Shown here in pieces: positions 17,595-26,534 of a stretch of 64,000 nt of DNA (its first letter is position 1; every line of letters starts with the position of its first letter). The notes under the pieces were generated by a model, which was given only the letters and a program-made list of their open reading frames with translations, ran no database searches and was not told the DNA's origin. Position numbers and translations under genes: made by a program. Source of the DNA: Butyrivibrio sp. NC2002 (lineage in GTDB: Bacteria > Bacillota > Clostridia > Lachnospirales > Lachnospiraceae); assembly GCF_000702265.1 (NCBI RefSeq), contig NZ_JNKZ01000004.1:62001-126000 (forward strand), read 5' to 3'.

Positions 17595-17638
17595 CTTTAT
17601 CCTCTTGGCTTCAGCATTCAATATGCCCTATTCAAATG

Positions 17639-18598
17639 TTAATCAAGCTTTCTATATGCAAGTTTCAATGCTTCCGGTCTGTTTTCTCTAAGTATTGCAA
17701 GTGCTGCCTCAACTGCAGGCTCGCTCTCGCCTTCTCTTAGCATTTGCAGGAACCTTTCTGTTTCTCTCTTAGTTTCTTCTCTCATGGCTTTAGCATGTCT
17801 TTTTTCAAATGCCGCATTAAGCTCGTTCAAATCATCGCTATTTTGGGGCAGCTTACCTGTTGCAAGAAACTCCTCATAGCAATTACATAAAAACTCAGCA
17901 TTGTCTCCAAATGCTATCTGATTGCCATGGTCAATCCACAGTATCTTATTACATAATTCTCTGACCTGAGTAATAGAGTGGGATACAAGAATACCGGTTA
18001 TTCCTTCACTGAGGATCTGACGCATTTTATCTCCGCTCTTTTTTCTGAAGGCTCCGTCTCCTACACTTAGAACTTCGTCCAATATAAGTATATCCGGGTT
18101 AACCAGACAAGCTATGGAAAAGGCAAGTCTTGATCTCATACCACTTGAAAGAGCAGAAAACGTATAATCCTGAAACTGTTCCAGCTCAGCAAATTCAATG
18201 ATCTGATCATATTTATCATCCATAAACTGACGGGTATAACCAAGCATTGCCCCTCGTAAATAGGCATTTTCTTTTACGGTCAGATCAAGGTCGAATCCAC
18301 TTGATAATTCCAATAAAGCAGCTATATTTCCTCTTGTTTTTACATTTCCTTTCACAGGATCAAGAATTCCTGTGATAGCCTTAAGAAGGGTACTTTTACC
18401 TGCTCCGTTCGTTCCGACTATTCCAAGCATATCTCCTTCCTGAAGAGAAAAAGAGATGTTTTTATCAGCCCAAAACTCCTTTACCACATATTTTCCGGTA
18501 ACTCTTTTAATTAAATAGTCCTTAAGACCCATGTGCTTAATGTCACCGGTTTTATATCGTATACTTACATTATTACACTCAACTACTGTCTTTCCCAT
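17639..18598 (-). CDS. Polysaccharide/teichoic acid ABC exporter, ATP-binding subunit (TagH/Wzt-like)
   Basis: A 319-residue ATPase. Walker A is GTNGAGKST at residues 62-70, the signature is LSSGMRSRL at 150-158 and Walker B is LILDEV at about 171-176. The N-terminal segment with WADKNISFSLQEGDMLG is typical of the TagH/RfbE/Wzt branch. A C-terminal tail of about 75 charged residues lacks a full carbohydrate-binding domain as in long Wzt proteins, so recognition of a specific chain end is not evident. The ATG at 18598 follows AGGTGA and lies 14 bp past the permease stop, one transcript. The pair exports an undecaprenyl-linked polymer finished in the cytoplasm. Confidence 0.9.
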   Translation of the reverse strand: MGKTVVECNNVSIRYKTGDIKHMGLKDYLIKRVTGKYVVKEFWADKNISFSLQEGDMLGIVGTNGAGKSTLLKAITGILDPVKGNVKTRGNIAALLELSSGFDLDLTVKENAYLRGAMLGYTRQFMDDKYDQIIEFAELEQFQDYTFSALSSGMRSRLAFSIACLVNPDILILDEVLSVGDGAFRKKSGDKMRQILSEGITGILVSHSITQVRELCNKILWIDHGNQIAFGDNAEFLCNCYEEFLATGKLPQNSDDLNELNAAFEKRHAKAMREETKRETERFLQMLREGESEPAVEAALAILRENRPEALKLAYRKLD

Positions 18599-18612
18599 TT
18601 TTTCACCTATAC

Positions 18613-19392
18613 TCAGATATAATATATAAACTCTTTATTGTACTTCTTATATATAATGCTGCCCAAAATCAAGAAGAACAAAGCATAAAATGCAACCAGG
18701 CCATGATATTGAACTGATGGCAGCTTTCCATCGATAACTACAGTTCTAAAGTACTTAATGACAACATAAACAGGATTCAGCAAGAATAAATTTTGTATTT
18801 CCTGTGAAAATCTGTCTACCTGGTAAAAGATTGCAGATACATAAGTTAAAAGAGTTAAAAATACATCATACAAATATTGCGTGTCCTGAAAGAATACATA
18901 CAGAGCTGACAATATAAGCCCTATGCCTACATTCATTATTGTAAGCATTACTATAGGATAAATCAGCGCAATCATATGGAAACCAAAATGTATTCCATCG
19001 ATCATGCAAAACATGAAATATACCAAAAGTGTAAGTGAAAAATTCACCAGAGCTGACACGTTTTTCGAGAATGTAAAAAGATACTTGGGCAGGTTTATCT
19101 TATCTATTATTCTGCGGTTGCTTATAAGACTGCTCATGCTGTTTTTAGTTGCTTCCTTATAAAAGGACATGACCAGGTTACCGCTGAAAAGATATGTTGT
19201 ATAGTGAGGTGTATTTCTTCCAAAAAACTCTGTAAACACAATTTTCATGACAAACAGTGTAAGTAGAGGTGACAACACACTCCATAATACTCCCAGAGAA
19301 GTTCTCTTATACTTTTGCTTGAAATCACGCTTAACAAGTTCAGCAAATAAAAACCTGTATTTTTTAAATCGACCAATCCACTTTTCTATCAT
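18613..19392 (-). CDS. Polysaccharide/teichoic acid ABC exporter permease (TagG/Wzm-like)
   Basis: About 259 residues of the ABC-2 permease type, with six hydrophobic helices and the conserved N-terminal KRDFKQKYKRTSLGVLWSVLSPLL, typical of TagG/Wzm. It forms the membrane channel for the ATPase encoded 14 bp downstream. I place the start at the ATG at 19392 because AAGGA lies seven bases upstream; the open frame reaches 19413. Its neighbours LicD, TagF-like and IspD-like indicate that the cargo contains polyol-phosphate or phosphocholine-like groups (inference). Confidence 0.9.
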   Translation of the reverse strand: MIEKWIGRFKKYRFLFAELVKRDFKQKYKRTSLGVLWSVLSPLLTLFVMKIVFTEFFGRNTPHYTTYLFSGNLVMSFYKEATKNSMSSLISNRRIIDKINLPKYLFTFSKNVSALVNFSLTLLVYFMFCMIDGIHFGFHMIALIYPIVMLTIMNVGIGLILSALYVFFQDTQYLYDVFLTLLTYVSAIFYQVDRFSQEIQNLFLLNPVYVVIKYFRTVVIDGKLPSVQYHGLVAFYALFFLILGSIIYKKYNKEFIYYI

Positions 19393-19477
19393 CTTTCTAT
19401 CCTTCATTTTCATTCAAATTGCAACGTGTTATTTTATCAAAAAATAACTATATAGACAAATTAATGCTCTGCTGCAA

Positions 19478-20296
19478 TTATTTAATCTTATACGCCTGCA
19501 TACTGTGGGTTTTGCGCTTATCTTCCGGGGGAAGTGTCATATAATCGCCAAACAGATTAGTAAGGTATTCGTTCCAATATGATGTAGCCTTGAATGTATG
19601 TCCTTCGAATTCTACATCTATTGATTTTTCGTATGCTTTTTTCGGAATAGCTTCTTTAACGCCGTAAAGACCTTCCGTCACGATGCCCACAAGGTTTGAA
19701 GTTTCGTAGGCATTGGCTCTTGCAGCACTGACAAGCTTCATATTATATCTGTCTGTATTTATGATATGTGCAAAAAGATATAAAAACGGTTTTGTCACTG
19801 CCTTTGCCAGACTCTTAGCCTTAAAAGGACGCACATATTTCATCTGTACAAGCTTCCTGTATCTGAACATCTTCTTATAAAGAAGCTTAGTCTCTTCCTC
19901 GGAATCCGGTATGCCATCAACAGGAAGAAGGTCTATCCATAGGCTGTCGTAATCCTTTTCCTTGAAATACTCATTGAGTACCCTTGTTCTCTTATCAAGC
20001 ACCTTGATGAAAGGGAACCTTGATGTGCCGTTTTCATAGCATACAATCTCGAGCCAGTCAGGTTTATCAAGCTTTTGCTCACGGGCAAGATAAGCCAATC
20101 TGTCATATTCGGGGCGGGTCATGCATATATCTATGTCATCATCCCACGGAATAAAGCCCTTGTGCCTTACCGCGCCAAGAAGTGATCCTCCGCACAGATA
20201 AAATGTAAGATCGTTTGCATCACATATCTTCTTGAATTCCAGCAAAATATTAAGTTCAGTATCTTTTATTTCCTGTAAAGAAAGCTGCTTTTGCAA
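19478..20296 (-). CDS. LicD family phosphotransferase
   Basis: A 272-residue LicD protein (PF04991). The diagnostic core LCGGSLLGAVRHKGFIPWDDD spans about residues 34-54 and continues IDICMTR. LicD enzymes transfer phosphocholine, or in other clusters polyol or sugar phosphate, from a CDP donor to a glycan. The start is a TTG at 20296, placed after AAAGGGTGA; no in-frame ATG precedes the conserved core, so a non-ATG start seems real. The CDP donor could come from the IspD-like enzyme encoded at 21484-22209. No choline kinase or choline permease gene is in the window, so phosphocholine is not implied. Confidence 0.88.
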   Translation of the reverse strand: MQKQLSLQEIKDTELNILLEFKKICDANDLTFYLCGGSLLGAVRHKGFIPWDDDIDICMTRPEYDRLAYLAREQKLDKPDWLEIVCYENGTSRFPFIKVLDKRTRVLNEYFKEKDYDSLWIDLLPVDGIPDSEEETKLLYKKMFRYRKLVQMKYVRPFKAKSLAKAVTKPFLYLFAHIINTDRYNMKLVSAARANAYETSNLVGIVTEGLYGVKEAIPKKAYEKSIDVEFEGHTFKATSYWNEYLTNLFGDYMTLPPEDKRKTHSMQAYKIK

Positions 20297-20330
20297 TTTT
20301 TCATCACCCTTTAGTTCTTTTAATAAAGTA

Positions 20331-20371
20331 AGACGGTTTAACCTGCACTATCTGTGCAAATTAGGCCGTCT
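20331..20371 (-). promoter_or_regulatory. Stem-loop between the SDR and LicD genes
   Basis: AGACGG (20331-20336) pairs with CCGTCT (20366-20371), and an inner TGCAC/GTGCA pair (20344-20348 with 20354-20358) closes a five-base loop, with an unpaired stretch between. On the minus strand only a broken T-rich tract follows, so this is more likely an attenuator or RNA-processing structure than a strong terminator. Confidence 0.4.
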
Positions 20372-20386
20372 CTATACAATCACATA

Positions 20387-21451
20387 TTAGTCCAGATTTT
20401 TAAGTACATCTATTGTTCTGGTCAAGCCAGCCCTCATATCATACTTTGCGCTCCAGCCGAGGCTCTTAAGCTTGGCTGAATCAAGGATCGCCTTGGTTGC
20501 CTTGGAATAGCCTGCTGCCTCTGTGGCATCCGGAATTTCGAACACTACCTTTTTGCCTGCATAATCAGCTATAAGTGCAGCCATATCTCTAAGTGTTATG
20601 TCAGAACCGGGATCTGCGATATTGTAAGCTCCGCCGCTTTCTCCCAAAAACAGGCAGTATAGAAGTCCTGAAACAGCATCTGATACGTAGCTGTATGAAT
20701 AAAGCTGCGTGCCTTCTGACTTAAGTACTATGTCCTCGCCATCAACACCCTTTTTAATGAACTGTGAAATAGCCTTGGTATCGCTCTTTAGCATTGAAGG
20801 GCCATAGGTTCTTGAAAGTCTTGGTATTACGACGTCTAGATTTTTCTGGCTCTTATAAGCCTGGCAAAGAGCTTCTCCCGCTCTCTTACTCTCAGGATAT
20901 CCCGCACGTACTGTATTACAGTCGATATATCCAAGATAATCCTCTGCAAAATACTCTGTATCTCCTCTGTTTTCACCATATACCTCAACTGAGGATGCAA
21001 ACAGGAATCTCTCCGCCTCGCTATCTGCCGCATAATCGAGCATATTTTTAAGTCCGATGATATTGGTAATAACAGTACCTATAGGATCTGTAGAATATTG
21101 AAGCGGATGTGTATTACTTGCAAGGTGAAGCACATAATCAGCCCTTATAGCCTTAAGCTCAGGATTAAGGTCATCGTTAACGTCCTGCTCTATTGCTGTA
21201 AAAAGTGCATTATCTCCGGAAAGACCGAATCTTTTATAAATGCGCTCCTTACTTCTTCCAAGTGCTACAACCTTTACATTTGCGGAATTGTTCTCATTCC
21301 TGTATCCAAGTACATCAATAAGAAAACTTCCCACAAGTCCTGTTGCACCTGAAAGCACAAGTGTTTTTCCTTCGAGCTTTTCCCACGGAAGCGGAAGTTC
21401 TGCTACATATTTAACGTCTTCAAGATATTTTTCATTCTCAATAAGTTTCAT
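20387..21451 (-). CDS. NAD(P)-dependent epimerase/dehydratase family protein
   Basis: A 354-residue extended SDR. The Rossmann GATGLVG motif is at residues 35-41, a catalytic-type SSVEVYG segment is at about 153-159 and the Tyr-x-x-x-Lys pair lies in YPESK at 185-189. These residues fit an NAD(P)-dependent sugar-nucleotide epimerase, dehydratase or reductase. It lies between the IspD/TarI-like cytidylyltransferase and LicD. Cytidylyltransferase/SDR pairs make CDP-activated polyols in some streptococcal and Gram-negative capsules, so reduction of a ketose phosphate before or after CDP transfer is a fair hypothesis. A UDP-sugar epimerase is the main alternative. Confidence 0.82.
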   Translation of the reverse strand: MKLIENEKYLEDVKYVAELPLPWEKLEGKTLVLSGATGLVGSFLIDVLGYRNENNSANVKVVALGRSKERIYKRFGLSGDNALFTAIEQDVNDDLNPELKAIRADYVLHLASNTHPLQYSTDPIGTVITNIIGLKNMLDYAADSEAERFLFASSVEVYGENRGDTEYFAEDYLGYIDCNTVRAGYPESKRAGEALCQAYKSQKNLDVVIPRLSRTYGPSMLKSDTKAISQFIKKGVDGEDIVLKSEGTQLYSYSYVSDAVSGLLYCLFLGESGGAYNIADPGSDITLRDMAALIADYAGKKVVFEIPDATEAAGYSKATKAILDSAKLKSLGWSAKYDMRAGLTRTIDVLKNLD

Positions 21452-21483
21452 CGCTGTTTGCTCTTTCCCTGTTTTAAGCCGGT

Positions 21484-22209
21484 TTATTTAAGCCAGTTGT
21501 CTTTATCTGATTTAAGGTAAGCCTTGAACATCTCAAGATCATCCTTGGTAGTAAGCTTGATGTTCTTATCGGAACCTGCTGCAAAATGAAGTGTTTCGCC
21601 GAGGTCTACCATCATTGTATTGGTATAGGCGCTTCCCTTAATGCCGATCTCCTTTTCAAAAGCTTCATGATAAGCCCAGTCAAGTTTTCCAAACTTATAT
21701 GCCTGGGGAGTTGAAACCCTTCTAAGTGTCTCTCTCGGGATATACTGCTTTGTTGTACCTTCCTCAGCATCATTTACAACGAATATCTGCTCATTGTAAG
21801 GAAGTGAAGTAACTGCATTGCCGTATTTCTGGCATACTACGATAACATCTGATAAAACATTCTCATCTACAAGAGGACGGATTCCGTCGTGTACTATCAC
21901 GATATCATCATCCTTAAGTTCACCTTCAAGGTTAAACACGCCGTTTCTTATGGATTCCTGACCACTCTCGCCGCCCGGAACGATCCATTTGAGTTTTGTT
22001 ATATTAAACTGCTTGGCATATGCCCAAACCATATCCTGCCAGCCATCTATGCAAACAAGCTCGATCGCATCGATCTGAGGATGTTTCTGAAATCCCTCAA
22101 GTGTATAAATAAGAACCGGCTTGTCATACACGTTGATAAACTGCTTGGGAATATCCTGCTGCATACGATGTCCTGAACCACCTGCAATGATAAGTGCTAT
22201 ATTTGCCAT
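21484..22209 (-). CDS. IspD/TarI family cytidylyltransferase
   Basis: A 241-residue nucleotidyltransferase. LIIAGGSGHRM at residues 6-16 with a following KQF is the CTP-binding loop. VHDGIRPLV near residue 104 and TPQAYKF near residue 167 also fit the IspD/TarI family. TarI makes CDP-ribitol and IspD makes CDP-methylerythritol. The position in a LicD/TagF/SDR set argues for the polyol-phosphate role over isoprenoid synthesis, though sequence alone cannot settle it. A strong AGGAGG site precedes the ATG at 22209. The gene probably supplies the donor for the LicD and TagF-like enzymes. Confidence 0.87.
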   Translation of the reverse strand: MANIALIIAGGSGHRMQQDIPKQFINVYDKPVLIYTLEGFQKHPQIDAIELVCIDGWQDMVWAYAKQFNITKLKWIVPGGESGQESIRNGVFNLEGELKDDDIVIVHDGIRPLVDENVLSDVIVVCQKYGNAVTSLPYNEQIFVVNDAEEGTTKQYIPRETLRRVSTPQAYKFGKLDWAYHEAFEKEIGIKGSAYTNTMMVDLGETLHFAAGSDKNIKLTTKDDLEMFKAYLKSDKDNWLK

Positions 22210-22331
22210 ATTTCCTCCTAATGAAAAACAGTTGTGAAATGCTCATAACCTAAGCATCTGCAATTATAATCTATTTAATAAGTAATAACAACTTTCTAAA
22301 AAAACAGTGCCACCTAAGAGGCCAAAACCTT

Positions 22332-23432
22332 TTATAACTTAAATTCTATTATCGAATGTATTTCTCTGTCTCCTACGGGCGGAATCTCCATATATCCATC
22401 GCCATATAAAACATGCATATATTTATCAGTTCCCTTAGGTATCCTGACCTTTAGATTCTCAAATGTAGCTTCTTTGGATTCGTTCATATCGCTTCTAAGA
22501 TACATTTCTCCAAAGTAATGCTTTCTCCCGCTCGGAATGCAGACATATTTTGTATTGTCATCTCTGCATCTTGAGTAGAGCTTCATAACTTTCTTTGAGA
22601 GTGCATCGAGACTTATAAAGAAAAACAGTTTTCCTATGATCATCTTTTTTCTGTAGGCTTTTTTTAACGCATCAACATAGCCTATATAGGGAAGGAGCGC
22701 ATCATACTCATTTGCTGTCTTCTTACAGGTGAGTGCATAGCCCCAGAACAGACATCTGTAGCCATGGAGCTTTCTTAAAAAAGCATTGTCATAAGTATTT
22801 TCCAGAACAAAAATATCGATATAGATGCCGATATCCTTCATCTTAAGTTCATTTAGAGCCTTAAAAACTGTATTTTTCTTTTTGATCTGAACATGGCTCA
22901 TCCCATAGCCTCTGCCAATTTCCGGCGCGCACAGAACATATTTATCGCCCAGCTTTTCATCAAATATTTCTTTTAAATGCTCAAAATCACGCCTCGGCAT
23001 ATTTATGTCTATATCATCATCCCAGGGAATGAAGCCCTGATGCCTTATTGCTCCAAGGACTGAACCGCCGCTTAAAGTATAGAATATTCCTTCTTCTTCA
23101 AAGACCTCTATGAAGTCCTTTAGCATGTCAAGAAGCAGGCTCTGAAGGTTCTTTAACTGCTCATCATCAAGCTCGAATGTGCCCGGAACTTCTCTGAATA
23201 TTGTCTTGAAAAAATGCCTCTTATCCGTACTTCCGAGAGTACCTTTACTCATCTTACTTTCTCCTGAAACATAGTCCAAAAATGCTCTGCCGGGCTCACC
23301 GAATCTCGTCACGAGCCCTGCCCAAATCATAAGAATTGCAGCCATAACTTTAATTATGCCTGCAAGCCTGTGTCTGTATTTAAAAACTATGCTTATATTT
23401 CTTGTGAAATACCTTTGCACGTAAAAACGCAT
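22332..23432 (-). CDS. LicD family phosphotransferase with hydrophobic N-terminal extension
   Basis: A 366-residue protein. The LicD core TLSGGSVLGAIRHQGFIPWD spans about residues 119-138 and continues DDIDINMPR. A hydrophobic stretch at 24-41 (GIIKVMAAILMIWAGLVT) may be a membrane anchor. Residues 42-115 precede the core and are family-unusual. The ATG at 23432 overlaps the end of the DUF4422 gene by 53 bases and has AAGGAT only two bases away, so the start is uncertain; ATG at 23345 is an alternative. It is a second phosphotransferase in the same unit, so two phospho-substituents, or two positions, may be decorated. Confidence 0.82.
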   Translation of the reverse strand: MRFYVQRYFTRNISIVFKYRHRLAGIIKVMAAILMIWAGLVTRFGEPGRAFLDYVSGESKMSKGTLGSTDKRHFFKTIFREVPGTFELDDEQLKNLQSLLLDMLKDFIEVFEEEGIFYTLSGGSVLGAIRHQGFIPWDDDIDINMPRRDFEHLKEIFDEKLGDKYVLCAPEIGRGYGMSHVQIKKKNTVFKALNELKMKDIGIYIDIFVLENTYDNAFLRKLHGYRCLFWGYALTCKKTANEYDALLPYIGYVDALKKAYRKKMIIGKLFFFISLDALSKKVMKLYSRCRDDNTKYVCIPSGRKHYFGEMYLRSDMNESKEATFENLKVRIPKGTDKYMHVLYGDGYMEIPPVGDREIHSIIEFKL

Positions 23433-24192
23433 ATCCTTTTTTTAACCAGTTGATACGCTCCATGTGTATGCAAGGCAGCTCTTTTATCTGATATCTCGGA
23501 ACTTCTCCTGTTGTAATCTGATAATCAAGCCATACATTAAATATGATCTCACCGATTCGTCCAACATATCTGCCCTGATAGGGATCAAGTCTGTTATCCT
23601 TTAATTCATTCTCCAGTTCACCGAGGATATCAAAGAGCCATTTGCAATATCTTGATAATATGTCTCTTCGCATTATCATCATATTGAACATATGCCCTGA
23701 AGTCTGACTCATAACACGCTCGTAAGAATCAAGATATTCGGGATATTTCCTCTCTATAATGCTTTTTGTCTTGGTAAGCTGTTCCTCATAATGTGTATGA
23801 GAATAATGTGAATGAAGAGTTTCTATATAATAATTTCTCTTTGCAGGGACAACGATGCTGGATGTTTTAAGTATCTCTTCCAGTTCATCCCTTTTAAGTA
23901 CTCTGTCAAAAACATCTTCTGCCTTGGAATTCTTAGGAGAACCAAAATATCTTCTGTAGTGAACAAGTCCTATAAAATCGGCATTCAGATTCTTCCATGC
24001 CCAATAAAGGCCTGTGAGCTCACAATACTGAGAATTTTTCTCAGATATATTGTCATCTCCGTTATCGTCTCTTTCATAGCCGGGGATTGTACTCTTCGAA
24101 TTCATAGCACCTACATGCAAAGGAAGATACATATTGTCATCCGGCATCTTATATTTTTTTGTAGTTGCAACAACTATCTTAATATTCGACAT
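23380..24192 (-). CDS. DUF4422 family protein (predicted glycosyltransferase)
   Basis: About 270 residues of the DUF4422 (PF14393) type, recognised from VATTKKYKMP, LPLHVGAMN, NSQYCELTGLYWAWKN near residue 65 and GLVHYRRYFG. The family is widespread in capsule and exopolysaccharide loci and is predicted to be a glycosyltransferase. The frame runs back to 24234, but GGAG upstream of the ATG at 24192 supports that start. The stop lies inside the following LicD gene, so the two are translationally linked. Its role in the chain is not known. Confidence 0.83.
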   Translation of the reverse strand: MSNIKIVVATTKKYKMPDDNMYLPLHVGAMNSKSTIPGYERDDNGDDNISEKNSQYCELTGLYWAWKNLNADFIGLVHYRRYFGSPKNSKAEDVFDRVLKRDELEEILKTSSIVVPAKRNYYIETLHSHYSHTHYEEQLTKTKSIIERKYPEYLDSYERVMSQTSGHMFNMMIMRRDILSRYCKWLFDILGELENELKDNRLDPYQGRYVGRIGEIIFNVWLDYQITTGEVPRYQIKELPCIHMERINWLKKGYAFLRAKVFHKKYKHSF

Positions 24193-24225
24193 CCTATGAT
24201 GCGCTCCTAAACAACTGCGTATTTC

Positions 24226-24250
24226 TGCGTGCAAGATAATTAAGCACGCA
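24226..24250. repeat. Perfect 7-bp inverted repeat between GT11 and DUF4422 genes
   Basis: TGCGTGC at 24226-24232 and GCACGCA at 24244-24250 form a perfect stem with an 11-base loop. There is no T tract on either strand, so it is not a canonical terminator. It sits just upstream of the DUF4422 coding start. Confidence 0.4.
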
Positions 24251-24288
24251 TGGTTATTAATCCAACAATCGTATTATTGTACCAATAA

Positions 24289-25203
24289 TCAGATGATTTT
24301 TCCATCCCTATCGATAAGAATCCAGCCCTTCCAGTATTCATGCATCTTTTCAGGATCGCACTCCTGGTTATTTCTCATTCTGAAGGTTCTGACAAATTCT
24401 CTGTCACTTCTACTGTTAAGCCTAGCGCCCCAAAATGAAAAGGTTGAGTTCGCACAGATATTGCCCATGCAATGGCTCATAAGCTCGATATCTAGCAAGC
24501 TGTTTCTACCGGTATTATTGGTAACTACCGTGAATTTATCTGTATCTGAATACTTCTGCCTTGCGTATTCGGGATCGTTTGTGAAGATATAAAAGTGAGC
24601 ATCCTCATATTTATCTAAAAAATACTTAATTGCCCTCTCGTAATATTCGTCCGTAGATATATTTCCAAAAAGCGCCGCATTTTCAGGATCTAAATAATCC
24701 CCTCTTCTTATGTGGATACTTACGCTCTTTTCACTATCCATCTTTTGCATAAGTTCCTCATTTTTCCTCTGCATATTTTCATCTTCATGGGATGGAAAAA
24801 CAAATAGCTTCTGAAGCTCCGGCAATATATCATCATAATATTTCTCGCAGGCAAAATAGCCCTCTATATAGCAGTCCTTTAGCTCAAAGACCTCCGGATG
24901 ATACATTTTGCTCTCTTCAAATATCCTGCTCGTTCCGGGAACAAACTTATTAAGTGCCTTTGTAAAAACACTTCTTTTTAAGAACGAATTCCTCTCGTCC
25001 CTGGTGCACTCAGGAAGCGGGATATCCTTAAAAAATCTAAGCTCAAGTTCTCTCTTTGCAAGGACTCCCTTCTGAGCAGATTCATCAAACCATGAGGTAT
25101 CAAGTTTTACATCTCTATCTGCACCCGCAACCATGAGCTTTCTGTACAGAGCATATTGCTGCATCTGATTTCCAAGCCCTCCGGCAATACGTACAATTAT
25201 CAT
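24289..25203 (-). CDS. GT11 alpha-1,2-fucosyltransferase-like protein
   Basis: A 304-residue GT11 protein (PF01531). The N-terminal IVRIAGGLGNQMQQYALY motif and HIRRGDY at residues 164-170 are the GDP-fucose-binding signatures, with CANSTFSFWGA near residue 262. It predicts transfer of fucose, or another GDP-deoxyhexose, to a galactose-like acceptor. No GDP-fucose synthesis genes are in the window, so the donor must come from elsewhere. It follows the pyruvyltransferase gene by 15 bp in the same direction. Confidence 0.88.
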   Translation of the reverse strand: MIIVRIAGGLGNQMQQYALYRKLMVAGADRDVKLDTSWFDESAQKGVLAKRELELRFFKDIPLPECTRDERNSFLKRSVFTKALNKFVPGTSRIFEESKMYHPEVFELKDCYIEGYFACEKYYDDILPELQKLFVFPSHEDENMQRKNEELMQKMDSEKSVSIHIRRGDYLDPENAALFGNISTDEYYERAIKYFLDKYEDAHFYIFTNDPEYARQKYSDTDKFTVVTNNTGRNSLLDIELMSHCMGNICANSTFSFWGARLNSRSDREFVRTFRMRNNQECDPEKMHEYWKGWILIDRDGKII

Positions 25204-25218
25204 TGGTCACACCCCGTT

Positions 25219-26451
25219 TTAAACAAAATATTTCACGTTGCCCGATGCCCTTTTTATATACTCGGGCATAACTTCACTTAGGCGATCTCTTATCTCATCT
25301 TCTTTACTCATTATCCATTTATAACCGGATAAAAGGTCATCCTCTTTCTTAAGTCCCCAAACAGGGATAACGTAATTCTCATCTGTTCCAAATATATCCC
25401 TTGCTATTCCCCTTGATTTTACGGAATATCCTATAACAAGTGTGGGAACACAGCTTGAATATGCAGCTATCGTGGAATGTGTCCTTGCTCCGATAAAGAA
25501 TCTGCACTTACTTATTATTCCTTTTAGCTTACTTGCAGGCATATCCTCTATGAGCACAACTCTATTTGATCCGGCGGGGCTATCAGAGTCTGACTTATAG
25601 CCCTTAAATTCATCATAAAGGTCCTTTAGAGGCTTCCTGTCATCATTACTGTTCCATACAACATGAGGCACAAGTGCAATTCCATAACTTGTGTTATCAA
25701 GGATATACTTGATAAGTTCCCTATAATTCTTCATTGTCATTCCGGGAGAGCTTTCCTTTCCCTGGACCATGGGACTTACATTTATTCCGATAACATCAGT
25801 TTCTTTAAAAATTCCGGGAAGCTCAACCTCTTCCGTATTAAGCGCAAAAGCAGGATCAGGGCAAAGTGACAGCTTCTCTTTATCTATACCACCTGCTATG
25901 AGTCCTTCGTACGTGATCGATTCGCGCGCAATTATGTGATCATATCTGTTTAAGTCATCCCTTAATCCCTCTACAGAATCAGGCTCAACAGAACAACCCA
26001 TAAGGTATGTCTTCATGTTTTTCTTTTTAAATACATTGTGAGACAGTACCAGGTCTTTGATCATCTCAGGATAGCAGTAGTTATCTCCACCTATAGAAAC
26101 TGCTATATTGTCATCTCCCGATAACCGGTTTAAGACATCCCTGTATCTGTATCTGAAAAAAGATTCAGCATCCTTTGTTATCTTTCTGTATACATAATAC
26201 ATAACATGTGTGAGCTTGTGTCTTGCTATATGACGCTCCTCCACAATATCACACTCTCCCCTGTCGCGAAGTCTCCCAAGGCCGTACTCCATATCTTCGC
26301 TTTCATTATTCGTAACAAAAACTATATCGTTATCTTTAGTTTTATTCTCATCCATTAAAAGCTTCATGGTACTTACGGCGATTGCTTCGCAGCCATGATT
26401 CTTGCTTCCTGCATGCATATAAAATATCATTTGTTTCTTTTGCTTTTGCAT
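25219..26451 (-). CDS. Polysaccharide pyruvyl transferase family protein
   Basis: A 410-residue PS_pyruv_trans protein, divergent from the tandem pair at 12-15 kb. MIFYMHAGSKNHGCEAIAVS at the N terminus, SIGGDNYCYP near residue 118 and FIGARTHSTIAAYSS near residue 320 are the recognisable strands of the family's GT-B-like fold. It probably attaches a pyruvate ketal to a sugar of the surface glycan; transfer of a different group is possible. The ATG at 26451 follows GGGGAAAATA. It is in the same run as the GT11 and GT2 genes. Confidence 0.8.
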   Translation of the reverse strand: MQKQKKQMIFYMHAGSKNHGCEAIAVSTMKLLMDENKTKDNDIVFVTNNESEDMEYGLGRLRDRGECDIVEERHIARHKLTHVMYYVYRKITKDAESFFRYRYRDVLNRLSGDDNIAVSIGGDNYCYPEMIKDLVLSHNVFKKKNMKTYLMGCSVEPDSVEGLRDDLNRYDHIIARESITYEGLIAGGIDKEKLSLCPDPAFALNTEEVELPGIFKETDVIGINVSPMVQGKESSPGMTMKNYRELIKYILDNTSYGIALVPHVVWNSNDDRKPLKDLYDEFKGYKSDSDSPAGSNRVVLIEDMPASKLKGIISKCRFFIGARTHSTIAAYSSCVPTLVIGYSVKSRGIARDIFGTDENYVIPVWGLKKEDDLLSGYKWIMSKEDEIRDRLSEVMPEYIKRASGNVKYFV

Positions 26452-26534
26452 TATTTTCCCCTGTATCTGTTTGTACCGGCAAAGTTTGTATTTACAATTA
26501 CAACTACTCTTTTCACTTCCATCAGTACAAGCAT

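Noticed and set aside
21484..22209. Housekeeping IspD of the isoprenoid pathway
   Set aside because: Position next to SDR, LicD and TagF-like genes makes a polyol-phosphate cytidylyltransferase more likely, although IspD cannot be fully excluded.
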